A DNA stretch of 64,000 bases from Azospirillum brasilense (GTDB lineage Bacteria; Pseudomonadota; Alphaproteobacteria; Azospirillales; Azospirillaceae): assembly GCF_022023855.1 (NCBI RefSeq), contig NZ_CP059450.1, positions 186,001 through 250,000 on the forward strand. Direction: 5' to 3'. The notes beneath the pieces are model-generated. The model was not told the DNA's origin and did not search any database. It saw nothing but the letters and a program-made list of their open reading frames with translations. The translations under genes were made by a program, and so were the position numbers. This document shows, piece after piece, positions 44,984-53,447 of this stretch (position 1 is its first letter; every line of letters starts with the position of its first letter).

Positions 44984-46107
44984 CGCTGCGGCCTCGACAG
45001 ATCGCGGTCCAGACGGACCAGGTGTTCGGTAAGACGGGAGATATGCGGTGTGGTGCTCTGGACCTCATTCCAGCGCCAACCGAGATGCTCCCACGTTCCC
45101 TCGGTCCAGCAACAGTGGGGCGCCAAGCGCGACAAGGAGGTTCGGATTTCCGCAACGGGGTCGGGCGCGCTGTCTGCGCGCGCCATGATCTGATCCATCA
45201 GGGCGCCCATCGCTCGGATGCCGGCCGAATGCATCAGACGGCTCTCGGTTGGCGGCCGTCCCCAGGCCTCGGGAAACGTGTCGCGCACGGTCGACCAATA
45301 CAGCACGAGCGTCCGGTACATGGCGTCTGGGTCGGAGTCGTGGGTGCCCTTGAAGAAACTCAACGCCCCATGCGGCGGCCTGAGGCTCCCACGGATCGCT
45401 TCGATCAGCGCTGTATCCGTTACAACCGCTCCCCCCTCATGAGGGTCGGACTCGCGTCGGATCAACCCATGAAACGGGGACTTGGGATCGCGATTGAGCA
45501 AATTGCACAGTTCGCTAGGCAGTTTGCGTGCGGCAAGATCGCGCGGAAGCAGTGCACTGACTTCCGGCAGCAGCTCGTTGATCAAGCGGGTTGGCAACGG
45601 CTTGGCCTTGTTGACCAAGATGAATTGCTCCCGTTGCGTTTCGAGTTCGGCGGAGATGAACCCCACGACCGGAACGGGAATTTCGTTGTTTGCGGCGCGG
45701 GACAGCGCGAGTGAGCGCTGCTGGCCGTCCACAATCCAGGCCACGCGCCGACCTTCTGCGCGCACGGGAATGCTGAGGGTGCCACTCTGGGCGATGTCCA
45801 CCAGTCCAGCCGGCACCGGGCCTCGCGATTGCCGAAACGTCACTTCGGGCGATAGGGCGAGGATAATGGCGTTGGGAAACAGAACGGGGCCGCTGTTCAA
45901 GAACTCCACAATGGCGTTCACATGGCTGCGGATCTCTTTGCGTTGAAAGCCCCGCAGTCCCTCGTCATCGCGCTGAATGCGCGAAATGTCTGCGATCCGG
46001 GTGATGTCGGAGCCATTCAGGAAAAAGGCGTAGACGTCGACCCCATGCCCTTGTTGCGTCCGCAGAGCACGGACGAGGATCGTTTCGTCGAGGAGATCGA
46101 GGGTCAT
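44980..46107 (-). CDS. DGQHR-domain protein, DpdB-like, copy 2
   Basis: 375 residues from an ATG at 46107. It is a paralogue of the protein at 42589-43692: SRIQRDDEGLRGFQR, WIVDGQQRSLALSRA, FILVNKAKPLPTRLINELLP and SRLMHSAGIRAMGALM align one to one. It overlaps the dpdA start and the upstream stop by four bases each (ATGA). Known dpd islands are described with one DpdB; two diverged copies flanking DpdA suggest a heteromeric complex or separate sequence/strand specificities (inference). Confidence 0.85.
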   Translation of the reverse strand: MTLDLLDETILVRALRTQQGHGVDVYAFFLNGSDITRIADISRIQRDDEGLRGFQRKEIRSHVNAIVEFLNSGPVLFPNAIILALSPEVTFRQSRGPVPAGLVDIAQSGTLSIPVRAEGRRVAWIVDGQQRSLALSRAANNEIPVPVVGFISAELETQREQFILVNKAKPLPTRLINELLPEVSALLPRDLAARKLPSELCNLLNRDPKSPFHGLIRRESDPHEGGAVVTDTALIEAIRGSLRPPHGALSFFKGTHDSDPDAMYRTLVLYWSTVRDTFPEAWGRPPTESRLMHSAGIRAMGALMDQIMARADSAPDPVAEIRTSLSRLAPHCCWTEGTWEHLGWRWNEVQSTTPHISRLTEHLVRLDRDLSRPQR

Positions 46108-47033
46108 GGCAGCAAGCGGCCCTCCCGAGCCTGCGCAACCTGATGAAAAAGGTCCTTGAAGCGGCCCTGTTCGCATGCCACGCCCAAGCCGTCGCGCAAC
46201 TTACGGAGCATACGGGACGACGCGCCCCCGACCTCGTGCCAGTGGTGTTCGATCAGGGCGCGGATCTCCGCATCGGACCGCTTCGCTCGTTCCTGAAGGT
46301 CGGGAGCGCTCAACCCAGCGAGCGATTCTGTGACCCGTTCGGCATGCACTGTGGCCGGAGCATCCGAACTGGTGGGCAGAACGCGCTCGACGAAATGGCG
46401 CAGTGCCCGCTGTGCAAAATCGCCCTTGGTTCCGGGAAGTGGTCCTCGGGGATCATCCAGCCGTGCGTCATAGGGCATCAGCGCTCGGCGAAGGGAAAGG
46501 GGGAGTTCGTCGCTCCCCGCCGAGGCAAACAGGCGGAGGCACCCTGGAGCACGTTCGACCCAAGCCAGCAAATCGTGAAGCATCATCTGTAGGTAGGGCC
46601 GGGAGAGCGCGACCAACAACAAGCCCGCCTCCTGGAGGGGCAGCGTTGTGACGAATGGGCTTATGGTGTTCACCGCGCACCACCAGTCCCGTGACGACGC
46701 GCCGAACAACTTCGGGAGGAGGCTGTCTTCCGTGCCGGGCGCGACCGTCGCCCCATAGCTCGGGACGAGGGTCTGCGCCGCGACCAGTCCGAGGCCGGCG
46801 GACGCGATGTAGAGGCGGGCGTCGAGCATTTTGGTTGCCGCGATCGCTTCTGAGAAAGCGCGGCCACAATACAAGCGGTCAGCCGGAATCCGGCAACCAT
46901 CCTGGGAGACGCGCGCCATCCAGGCCGCGGCCACCTCTGTTGGTGTGCCGTCCGTAAGGTCACGCGCGCGGGCGTGAGCAGACGGATCAAGCCGCTTCCG
47001 ATTGGTGCAGTTCGTAACGACCAGCGTGCGCAT
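46104..47033 (-). CDS. YaaA/DUF6884-like protein, candidate DpdC
   Basis: 309 residues. The N-terminal domain resembles the DUF6884/YaaA-like fold: LVVTNCTNRKR (3-13), then RLYCGRAFSEAIAATKML and LYIASAGLGLVAAQTLVPSYG. The C-terminal half is helical. It is the promoter-proximal gene of the operon. In known dpd islands DpdC converts inserted preQ0 to the amide form; assignment here rests on position and general fold, not on a diagnostic motif I can verify. The ATG at 47033 fits a promoter-like sequence at 47094-47122 better than upstream alternatives. Confidence 0.65.
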   Translation of the reverse strand: MRTLVVTNCTNRKRLDPSAHARARDLTDGTPTEVAAAWMARVSQDGCRIPADRLYCGRAFSEAIAATKMLDARLYIASAGLGLVAAQTLVPSYGATVAPGTEDSLLPKLFGASSRDWWCAVNTISPFVTTLPLQEAGLLLVALSRPYLQMMLHDLLAWVERAPGCLRLFASAGSDELPLSLRRALMPYDARLDDPRGPLPGTKGDFAQRALRHFVERVLPTSSDAPATVHAERVTESLAGLSAPDLQERAKRSDAEIRALIEHHWHEVGGASSRMLRKLRDGLGVACEQGRFKDLFHQVAQAREGRLLP

Positions 47034-47093
47034 GTTCTTCACATATCCGTTGCGGCGCTCGATGGTTATCCGCCTGCGCGCATACATGAAAGC

Positions 47094-47122
47094 AACATAA
47101 CTGCGAGCCGTTGAAAATCCAA
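47094..47122 (-). promoter_or_regulatory. Candidate sigma-70 promoter of the deazaguanine operon
   Basis: On the minus strand TTGGAT (-35), a 17-base spacer and TATGTT (-10), each 4/6 to consensus, about 60 bases before the ATG at 47033. TAACTGCG (plus-strand reading) is repeated at 47098-47105 and 47131-47138, around and just upstream of these boxes, a possible operator. Confidence 0.4.
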
Positions 47123-47327
47123 CTCGCAATTAACTGCGCCTCCTACTGTGGCGTGGGCGCGACAGATTCTGCTCGGGTGAGGTGGGATGCCCCTCCACAG
47201 ATACCAGGGAATGGCCGTCGGGAGAACAGCTTAGAGACGGGGGGCTGAAAGCCATACGCCGACTCGGAGCGGCGCAATGGCTGGAGAGTTGAACGGTTTG
47301 TGTTCACACCGTGCGGCTTAGAGGAGT

Positions 47328-47393
47328 GAGGTGATGTGGTGGACGGCCCTTTTCCCGAATGCCGGTGAAAAGCGTTGGACGTCGAAGACACCA
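47328..47393 (+). repeat. Left 66-bp inverted repeat
   Basis: Reads GAGGTGATGTGGTGGACGGC at its outer end and ends GAAGACACCA. It matches the right repeat without mismatch. Confidence 0.9.
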
Positions 47394-47410
47394 CCTCATG
47401 GGAGCCAGCG

Positions 47411-48427
47411 ATGGGCGTGACGACGATCGGTCTGGATCTGGCGAAGAATGTTTTCCAGGTTCATGGCATCGACGGAGACGGGAAGGTTCTGGTCCGTCGG
47501 CAGTTACGACGGGGCGAAGTGCTGAAGTTCTTCCAAGGCCTGCCGGCGTGCCTGGTGGGGATGGAAGCGTGCGGAACGGCGCACCACTGGGCGCGGGAAA
47601 TCGCGGCGCTGGGCCATACGGTGAAGCTGATGCCGCCTGCCTACGTCAAACCCTATGTGAAGCGGGGGAAAACCGACGCCGCCGATGCCGAGGCGATCTG
47701 CGAGGCGGTGACCCGACCGACGATGCGCTTCGTGGCCGTCAAGACCGTCGATCAGCAGGCCGCCTTGATGCTGCACAAGACCCGTGACCTGCTGGTTCGG
47801 CAGCGGACGATGCTGATCAACGCCTTGCGCGGTCACCTCGCGGAATTCGGCATCATCGCAGCCAGAGGCCCAAGCGGGACGAAAGCCGCCATCGAGGCGC
47901 TGCACGAGGCGCAGGATCGTCTGCCGGAGCTGGCTCGACGGGCGCTGCACGGTCTTGTCGATCAGCTCCGCCTGCTTGGCGCAGAGATCGACCGGTTGGA
48001 GGCGCGCATTCTGGAGTGGCACCGCGCCAGCGACGTGAGCCGCCGTTTGGCGACGATTCCCGGGATCGGGCCGATCACCGCCAGTGCGATCGCCGCGGCG
48101 GTGCCGGATGGGACGCTGTTCCGATCCGGCCGGCAGTTCGCCGCATGGCTCGGCCTGACGCCGAAAGCCCACAGCAGCGGCGGGAAGGATCGGCAGACGG
48201 GGATTAGCAAGCAAGGGGACGGCTACATTCGTCGCCTGCTGGTCGTGGGCGCCACGGCGGTCATACGGCTGGCGCGCCAGGACAACGCGGCGCGATGCTG
48301 GGCGGCGAAGCTGCTGGAGCGCAAGCCCGCCAAGCTCGCCGCCGTCGCTCTGGCCAACAAGACCGCGCGCATTGCTTGGGCGGTGCTGACGCGCGGCGGG
48401 ACCTGCGCGGCACCCACCGCCGCATAG
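47411..48427 (+). CDS. IS110-family (IS1111-like) transposase
   Basis: 338 residues from an ATG at 47411: TTIGLDLAKNVFQVHGID, GMEACGTAHHWAREI, KRGKTDAADAEAICEA (DEDD catalytic residues) and a C-terminal transposase_20 domain (RLATIPGIGPITASAIAAA, FAAWLGLTPKAHSSGGK, GYIRRLLVVGA). It appears intact. Distinct from the IS110 copy at 38836-39948. Confidence 0.93.
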   Translation: MGVTTIGLDLAKNVFQVHGIDGDGKVLVRRQLRRGEVLKFFQGLPACLVGMEACGTAHHWAREIAALGHTVKLMPPAYVKPYVKRGKTDAADAEAICEAVTRPTMRFVAVKTVDQQAALMLHKTRDLLVRQRTMLINALRGHLAEFGIIAARGPSGTKAAIEALHEAQDRLPELARRALHGLVDQLRLLGAEIDRLEARILEWHRASDVSRRLATIPGIGPITASAIAAAVPDGTLFRSGRQFAAWLGLTPKAHSSGGKDRQTGISKQGDGYIRRLLVVGATAVIRLARQDNAARCWAAKLLERKPAKLAAVALANKTARIAWAVLTRGGTCAAPTAA

Positions 48428-48695
48428 TCGAGGTTCGGCTCGGCAGCGGACCAGGGCCCTGCCGAGACGGATGGCGTAAGGGTGGTGAGACATGATGACG
48501 AACCGGTCAGACCGGGGATCGACCAAACCCACGGGGACCAAGCGCCCAGGAGCGCGCTGAGGTGATTTGGGCGTTGATCCGAGGACTTCATCAAGGCCAG
48601 CGACCAGAGGTCGCGACGACAGGCCGGACACATGGATGCACCCGACCAACCGTCAACACGAATTCTCCTCTTGCGCCGAGAGGGCCGTCCACACA

Positions 48696-48761
48696 TGGTG
48701 TCTTCGACGTCCAACGCTTTTCACCGGCATTCGGGAAAAGGGCCGTCCACCACATCACCTC
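48696..48761 (-). repeat. Right 66-bp inverted repeat
   Basis: The exact reverse complement of 47328-47393. Short open frames inside both repeats are artefacts of the duplication. Confidence 0.9.
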
Positions 48762-48944
48762 AGAGGGTGGTGAGCGACGCCGGGCATAGGCGTTCCCCTG
48801 CGACATGCGATCCGCCCTTGCGTAGAGACCGCGTGCCCGAATAGCTTAGCTTTTCAGATCTCTTGCGGAAGAGCGCCACGTGCGCTTCGCTGCATTTATC
48901 ATCGAAGACCACCGATCGGTTTGCCCGCAAAATGGGGGTAATTC

Positions 48945-49385
48945 GTGGATTGCTGCTCATTCTGCCAAGACAAAACGGCCGACAACATTGCGGTCCCGTA
49001 CTCCTACATTCCTGGCGCGGCACGCGATGGCACGCTCTCTGACTTATCGATTGCCATACCAGCGTGTGGCGAATGCCGCGACCTCTTGGGGGAGGTCTAT
49101 TGGTCCTCGCTCGAAGAGGCAGCCGGTTATTTAGCGTCGGTGTACCGCGAACTTTATGCCCATCTGCTTAACACGGCGAAGTGGGAGAGGGACGAGTTGT
49201 TCGAACTCGGGCATGGGCTTCGGCATTTTGTGGAAACCTCGCAGCGCACGAAGTTCGAGACCAAGGAACGCATTGCTTCTTGTGACCGCGTCGCGGTGTT
49301 GGGGCCAGAGTTCTCCGAGCAGGTTCTCGATGAAATTGCCTACGCCGTCAGTTGCGCCCAATTACGCAACGCAGAGAAATCCTGA
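48945..49385 (+). CDS. Hypothetical protein with two CxxC pairs
   Basis: 146 residues from a GTG at 48945 with GGGGG upstream. The N-terminal CSFCQDK (4-10) and CGECRDLLG (about 41-49) form a probable zinc-binding knuckle like that of small HNH-like or recombination-associated proteins; no HNH catalytic His is obvious. The GC content is lower than in the left half. It is isolated between two IS elements, possibly a stranded piece of the island. Confidence 0.65.
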   Translation: MDCCSFCQDKTADNIAVPYSYIPGAARDGTLSDLSIAIPACGECRDLLGEVYWSSLEEAAGYLASVYRELYAHLLNTAKWERDELFELGHGLRHFVETSQRTKFETKERIASCDRVAVLGPEFSEQVLDEIAYAVSCAQLRNAEKS

Positions 49386-49517
49386 CCACCGTTTGGCTCG
49401 TTCCCCAGCCACCACGCTTGTGATGTGCGTTGAGCACGCCACTACGGTGTGTCCAAAAAAAGCAGCGTATTGGAGGTGTGAACCGCGCCGGGTTTGTTGG
49501 AGGCCATTTGGTTTGAG

Positions 49518-50423
49518 TCACGCCGCCATGGCGAGGTCCTCGGTTTGAGCATAGTAGCGCGCTTCGGCCTCGGCGGGAGGAATGTTGCCGATGGGCTCGA
49601 GCAGGCGTCGGTGGTTGAACCAGTCGACCCACTCCAATGTGGCGAACTCGACGGCCTCCAGGGTGCGCCATGGCCCGCGGCGCCGGATCACCTCGGTCTT
49701 GTAGAGACCGTTGATCGTCTCGGCCAAGGCGTTGTCGTACGAATCGCCGACGCTGCCCACGGAGGGTTCGACCCCAGCTTCGGTGAGGCGCTCGGTGTAG
49801 CGAATGGCAAGGTATTGCGACCCGCGGTCGGAGTGGTGGATGAGGCCGCCGCCCTTGGCTGGACGGCGGTCGTGGAGCGCCTGCTCCAAGGCGTCCAGGA
49901 CGAAGCCGGCGTGGGCGGTGCGGGACACCCGCCAGCCCACGATCCGGCGGGCAAAGGTGTCGATGACGAAGGCCACATAGACGAAGCCCTGCCATGTGGC
50001 CACGTACGTGAAATCGGCCACCCACAAGGCATTCGGGCGGGGCGCCTGGAACTGGCGGTTCACCCGGTCGAGCGGACAGGGCGCGGCTCGGTCGCTGATC
50101 GTGGTGCGCACCGCCTTGCCGCGTGTCGCGCCCTTCAGGCCCATGGACCGCATCAACCGGGCCACCGTGCAGCGCGCCACATCGAGCCCCTCCCGCCGCA
50201 ACTGCCGCCAGACTTTCCGTACCCCATAGACCTGAAAGTTTTCATCCCAGACCCGCCGGATAGCCAAACTCAGCTCCGCGTCGCTGCGCGAGCGGGCCGG
50301 CGCCTTGACCGGATCGGCCCGCCGGGCGGCGTGGGCGTGATAGGTGGACGGGGCGATCGGCAGCACCTTGCAGATCGGCTCGACCCCGTGGACGGCGCGA
50401 TGCGCGTCGATGAAGGCGATCAT
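49518..50423 (-). CDS. IS3-family transposase OrfB
   Basis: 301 residues with an rve integrase core: [20 protein letters not shown] (first D), [12 protein letters not shown] (second D) and [18 protein letters not shown] (E). An HTH_21 region lies upstream ([14 protein letters not shown]). It overlaps orfA by four bases, as needed for a frameshifted OrfAB product. Intact. Confidence 0.95.
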   Translation of the reverse strand: MIAFIDAHRAVHGVEPICKVLPIAPSTYHAHAARRADPVKAPARSRSDAELSLAIRRVWDENFQVYGVRKVWRQLRREGLDVARCTVARLMRSMGLKGATRGKAVRTTISDRAAPCPLDRVNRQFQAPRPNALWVADFTYVATWQGFVYVAFVIDTFARRIVGWRVSRTAHAGFVLDALEQALHDRRPAKGGGLIHHSDRGSQYLAIRYTERLTEAGVEPSVGSVGDSYDNALAETINGLYKTEVIRRRGPWRTLEAVEFATLEWVDWFNHRRLLEPIGNIPPAEAEARYYAQTEDLAMAA

Positions 50424-50749
50424 TTCCGAAACGGGCGGTCGAGCTCCGCCTGGGCGAAATAGGCCGACGCCTTGCGCAGGATCTCGTTTGCCTGGCGCAG
50501 TTCCCGGACCTCGCGTTCCAGCGCCTTGATCCGCTCCTGCTCGCCCGTCGTCGGCCCCGGCCGCTTGCCCTGGTCACGCTCGGCCCGCCGGACCCAGCCA
50601 CGCAGCGTCTCCGGAGTGCAGCCGATCTTCGCCGCGATCGAGCTGATCGCCGCCCACTGCGAGGCATGATCCCCCGCGTGCTCGAAGACCATCCGCACCG
50701 CGCGCTCGCGGACCTCGGGGGCGTACTTGGGTGATGCCTGTTTCGTCAT
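50420..50749 (-). CDS. IS3-family transposase OrfA
   Basis: 109 residues: [16 protein letters not shown], then [20 protein letters not shown] (helix-turn-helix), followed by a leucine-zipper-like coiled coil ([21 protein letters not shown]). Typical of IS3 OrfA. Confidence 0.95.
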   Translation of the reverse strand: MTKQASPKYAPEVRERAVRMVFEHAGDHASQWAAISSIAAKIGCTPETLRGWVRRAERDQGKRPGPTTGEQERIKALEREVRELRQANEILRKASAYFAQAELDRPFRK

Positions 50750-50805
50750 GATGACCCCAGTCTCTCAGAAGATGGGGCCTCCGGGAAACCCGGTGCGGTT
50801 CAGTG

Positions 50806-51133
50806 CGCGGCATGCCTGGATGGCCGCCTCATGTCCGTACGTTGACCAGCGCGGAGATGGTGCACTGGACATAGTTTTGGCCGGAGAGTGCCGGACCTCA
50901 TCCCGTCGCGAGCAAGCCCTCCATCTGGCACCTGCCGATATTGGGTTGCTGATGGACACCGGCGTTTCGCTTCCAAACACGTTGGACGTTCGATAGCGCC
51001 GATACTACCACCTTGACCCCAATGCGGATCGTTGCGGCGGGGTAAGCCGACCAGAGCCTGTGCATCCGCGCCTTGCGCAACCAGTCCGATTGCTCGCACA
51101 CTGCAGGGGCTGTGACAGGAGCATAGAACGGGA
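50806..51133. other. Upstream region of the nuclease-helicase operon
   Basis: About 330 bases between the IS3 element and the RecB-like gene. No gene is supported. The promoter for 51134-59825 should lie here, but I see no convincing -35/-10 pair. Confidence 0.4.
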
Positions 51134-53440
51134 ATGAGTGGTGGTCTGAGCGCGTCGAGCATCAAGTCTTGGTTCCAGTACCGTTGCGAGAGAAAAACCC
51201 GCTACGAAATGATGGCCGCTGACGAGCGGGCCGCTGTGCCCGTTCTGGAGGAGATCAAAGAAGCGGGCTGGGCGCTCATTGGCAACGAGTATGAGGAGCG
51301 CGTCGTCAACGCCCTCGCGGCGCGTGACGGCGTTCTGCGTCCCGGTCGGAAAAAAGTGCTCGACGAGCGACTCGCGGCTGCTTTTTTGAGGGGCCAGCGC
51401 GCTGAGCCATATGCAACTCAGGTAAACCTTCGGCCAACAGCCAGGCCGGCCTTTCTCAGCAACCTGCCGCTCGACCTGAAGCGGACCTTCGCCGACCTTG
51501 TGCACGTCGACCGCAGTGGGGCACGGCCGGTTTTCCAAGTGATTGATATCAAGGCAACCCGTAAGGCCACCGCATTCCACAAGACCCAAGTGGCGTTCTA
51601 TGCGCGCATGCTCGAGGCGGTGCTTCGAGAGCTGGCTATTGATGCTGCGATTCACACCGAGGGCCAGATCTGGCGCGTTCCCGACAATGGAACGGTCCAC
51701 GGCAGCGATTTCCAGCCCGACTCCTTCGCCCTTGCCCCATACTTGCGGATGGTCGACGAGTTTTGCGGGTCCGTGCTCCCGCACGTCGCCAAGTCTGTTG
51801 TAACGCCTGAGACCGACGGCACGTTTTATCACATTTACTTCAAGTGCGAGCAGTGCCATTACCTGAAGCATTGCCTGCGCGCCATTTCGCCCGAGTTGCC
51901 CGCGGGACTCCGCGACATTTCCGCGGTTCCGGGATTGACGCACGAAAGCAAGCGCTCGCTCCAGAGCCTTGGCATTCGAACCGTCGAGCAGTTAGCCGCA
52001 GCTCGGGGGATCACCACAGCCACCGGCGTTGGCTGGGCCTTGCAGAGGCGTGCCGACGCGTTCCGTCAGCGCGCGCGGGCCCTTCTCGAACAGCGAATTT
52101 TGCGCACGGCCGAGGAACACACCTTTTTGATGCCGCCGCGGGTCGAGGTGGCACTTTACCTCGTCGTTGACCATGACCCCGTAGACAACACCCTCGCTGC
52201 ACTTGGCTATTCCCTGGTTCGCGACGGAACCGAGCAGCGCCGGTTGATCGAGGTCATACAGGATTACTCGCGCGAGGCCGAAGCCGAAGCGCTGTGCCGT
52301 GTGTTTGCCGTGCTCCTTGCCGACCTTAACGCCATTGACCGCCACAACCAAGCTGTGGGGGAGGATTCTGACGGTGGTCTGCGGACCCATATTTTCTTCT
52401 ACGAAGCGGCGGAAGTGGTCAACCTGCATCAAGCGGTTGCTCGCAACTTGGATGACGACCGTATTCGGGGCGGATTGCTTGACCTTGTCCGCTTGTTTCC
52501 TCCTGAGGAACTTGTTCCAGAACCCGAGTTCCGCGGCGCCCACCATCTGCCGGCAACCGCCATACGCAACGTTGTTGAGCAACTCTACGCCCTGCCCGCA
52601 ACAGTCTCCTACGATTTGCGCCAAGTCTCCGCTGCATTGGCCATGGGCGGTCGAATTGCTCGGGCGTATGAACCCGCACCAGGCTTTGAACGCCCGTTTT
52701 CGTCGCTACTCTCCATCGATGTCATCCGGCGGATGCGCAGTGACCAACCGCCGTCCGCCGATCTCCTCGCGGCAATCAAGGGCGATGTCGCCGCTCGCCT
52801 GGATGCAACACGCGCGGTGGTCGACTGGCTGTTTGCCGAGAACGAGTCGACGGTTGCCGCTGGCACGCCGCCCGTGCTCCTGCTGAACAAGAAGCCGTTC
52901 CAATTCCACAAGAGCTTCGATCCCCTTAACGCCGGCGATCTTGACGTTCTCCAAGCGCTTGAACTGCTCGAAAATCGAGCTGGCATGCTTGAGACGCTGA
53001 TATCGCTGGCTCAGCCAGCGGCGCGCCGGCGCGACGCTGGTCGTTGCCTCGCAAGATTGCGCCTGGTTGATGTCCGGGCGCCGAAGCGGACTGGACGTTG
53101 GATGAGCAACGCTTTCTTGCGGGTCTCCGTGCCGCCGGAAAGTCAGGGGAGCGATCTCAAGGCCGGCGACTTCGATCTGATCCTTACCGATGATGATCCG
53201 GACATCCGGCTGTCACCAGCGGCTTGGTCGGATTGTCGCGTCAGCATTGAGCCCCGCCACCCCGGACGGTCGGACGAACTTCTCACGCTTAGCATGTCCA
53301 GCAAGGCGTTCGAAAGCGAACGTTTTCAACGCATGTTGCATCGATCCCGCGAGCGGCCGACTTGGCACGTCGATCGCTGCTTTCGAGATGTCAACACCCC
53401 GCGCGCCGCGGCATTCATCAAGAGCCTCAACGAAGGATAG
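51134..53440 (+). CDS. RecB-family (TM0106-like) nuclease with Cys cluster and HhH
   Basis: 768 residues. SNLPLDLKRTFADLVHVD then VFQVIDIKATRKAT (about 110-145) gives the D...DxK nuclease core, and TQVAFYARMLEAVL the QxxxY-like helix. FKCEQCHYLKHC (about 236-247) is an iron-sulfur or zinc ligand cluster as in Cas4/AddB-type nucleases. A helix-hairpin-helix follows (ISAVPGLTHESKRSLQSLGI). The C-terminal 400 residues are unassigned and contain RNaseH-like segments. It lies seven bases upstream of the giant helicase gene, so the two are one operon. Confidence 0.82.
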   Translation: MSGGLSASSIKSWFQYRCERKTRYEMMAADERAAVPVLEEIKEAGWALIGNEYEERVVNALAARDGVLRPGRKKVLDERLAAAFLRGQRAEPYATQVNLRPTARPAFLSNLPLDLKRTFADLVHVDRSGARPVFQVIDIKATRKATAFHKTQVAFYARMLEAVLRELAIDAAIHTEGQIWRVPDNGTVHGSDFQPDSFALAPYLRMVDEFCGSVLPHVAKSVVTPETDGTFYHIYFKCEQCHYLKHCLRAISPELPAGLRDISAVPGLTHESKRSLQSLGIRTVEQLAAARGITTATGVGWALQRRADAFRQRARALLEQRILRTAEEHTFLMPPRVEVALYLVVDHDPVDNTLAALGYSLVRDGTEQRRLIEVIQDYSREAEAEALCRVFAVLLADLNAIDRHNQAVGEDSDGGLRTHIFFYEAAEVVNLHQAVARNLDDDRIRGGLLDLVRLFPPEELVPEPEFRGAHHLPATAIRNVVEQLYALPATVSYDLRQVSAALAMGGRIARAYEPAPGFERPFSSLLSIDVIRRMRSDQPPSADLLAAIKGDVAARLDATRAVVDWLFAENESTVAAGTPPVLLLNKKPFQFHKSFDPLNAGDLDVLQALELLENRAGMLETLISLAQPAARRRDAGRCLARLRLVDVRAPKRTGRWMSNAFLRVSVPPESQGSDLKAGDFDLILTDDDPDIRLSPAAWSDCRVSIEPRHPGRSDELLTLSMSSKAFESERFQRMLHRSRERPTWHVDRCFRDVNTPRAAAFIKSLNEG

Positions 53441-53447
53441 ACAGCCG

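Larger units (their letters stand above)
47328..48761 (+). mobile_element. IS110/IS1111-type element with 66-bp perfect inverted repeats
   Basis: The sequence at 47328-47393 is the exact reverse complement of 48696-48761 (66/66). Between them is one transposase gene. Perfect repeats of this length are unusual for the group; the repeats lie inside non-coding DNA. The element lies between the deazaguanine operon and the helicase module. Confidence 0.8.
49479..50802 (-). mobile_element. IS3-family insertion sequence
   Basis: A 1,324-base element. The 27-base terminal repeats (49479-49505 and 50776-50802) match at 22 of 27 positions when one is inverted, starting TGAACCG. A 3-bp target duplication GTG is present on both sides (49476-49478 and 50803-50805). 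It carries overlapping orfA and orfB. Confidence 0.92.

Noticed and set aside
48591-48806. Short similar peptides (MVSSTSNAFHRHSGKG) at both ends of the IS1111-like element
   Set aside because: They are translations of the 66-bp inverted repeats, not genes.
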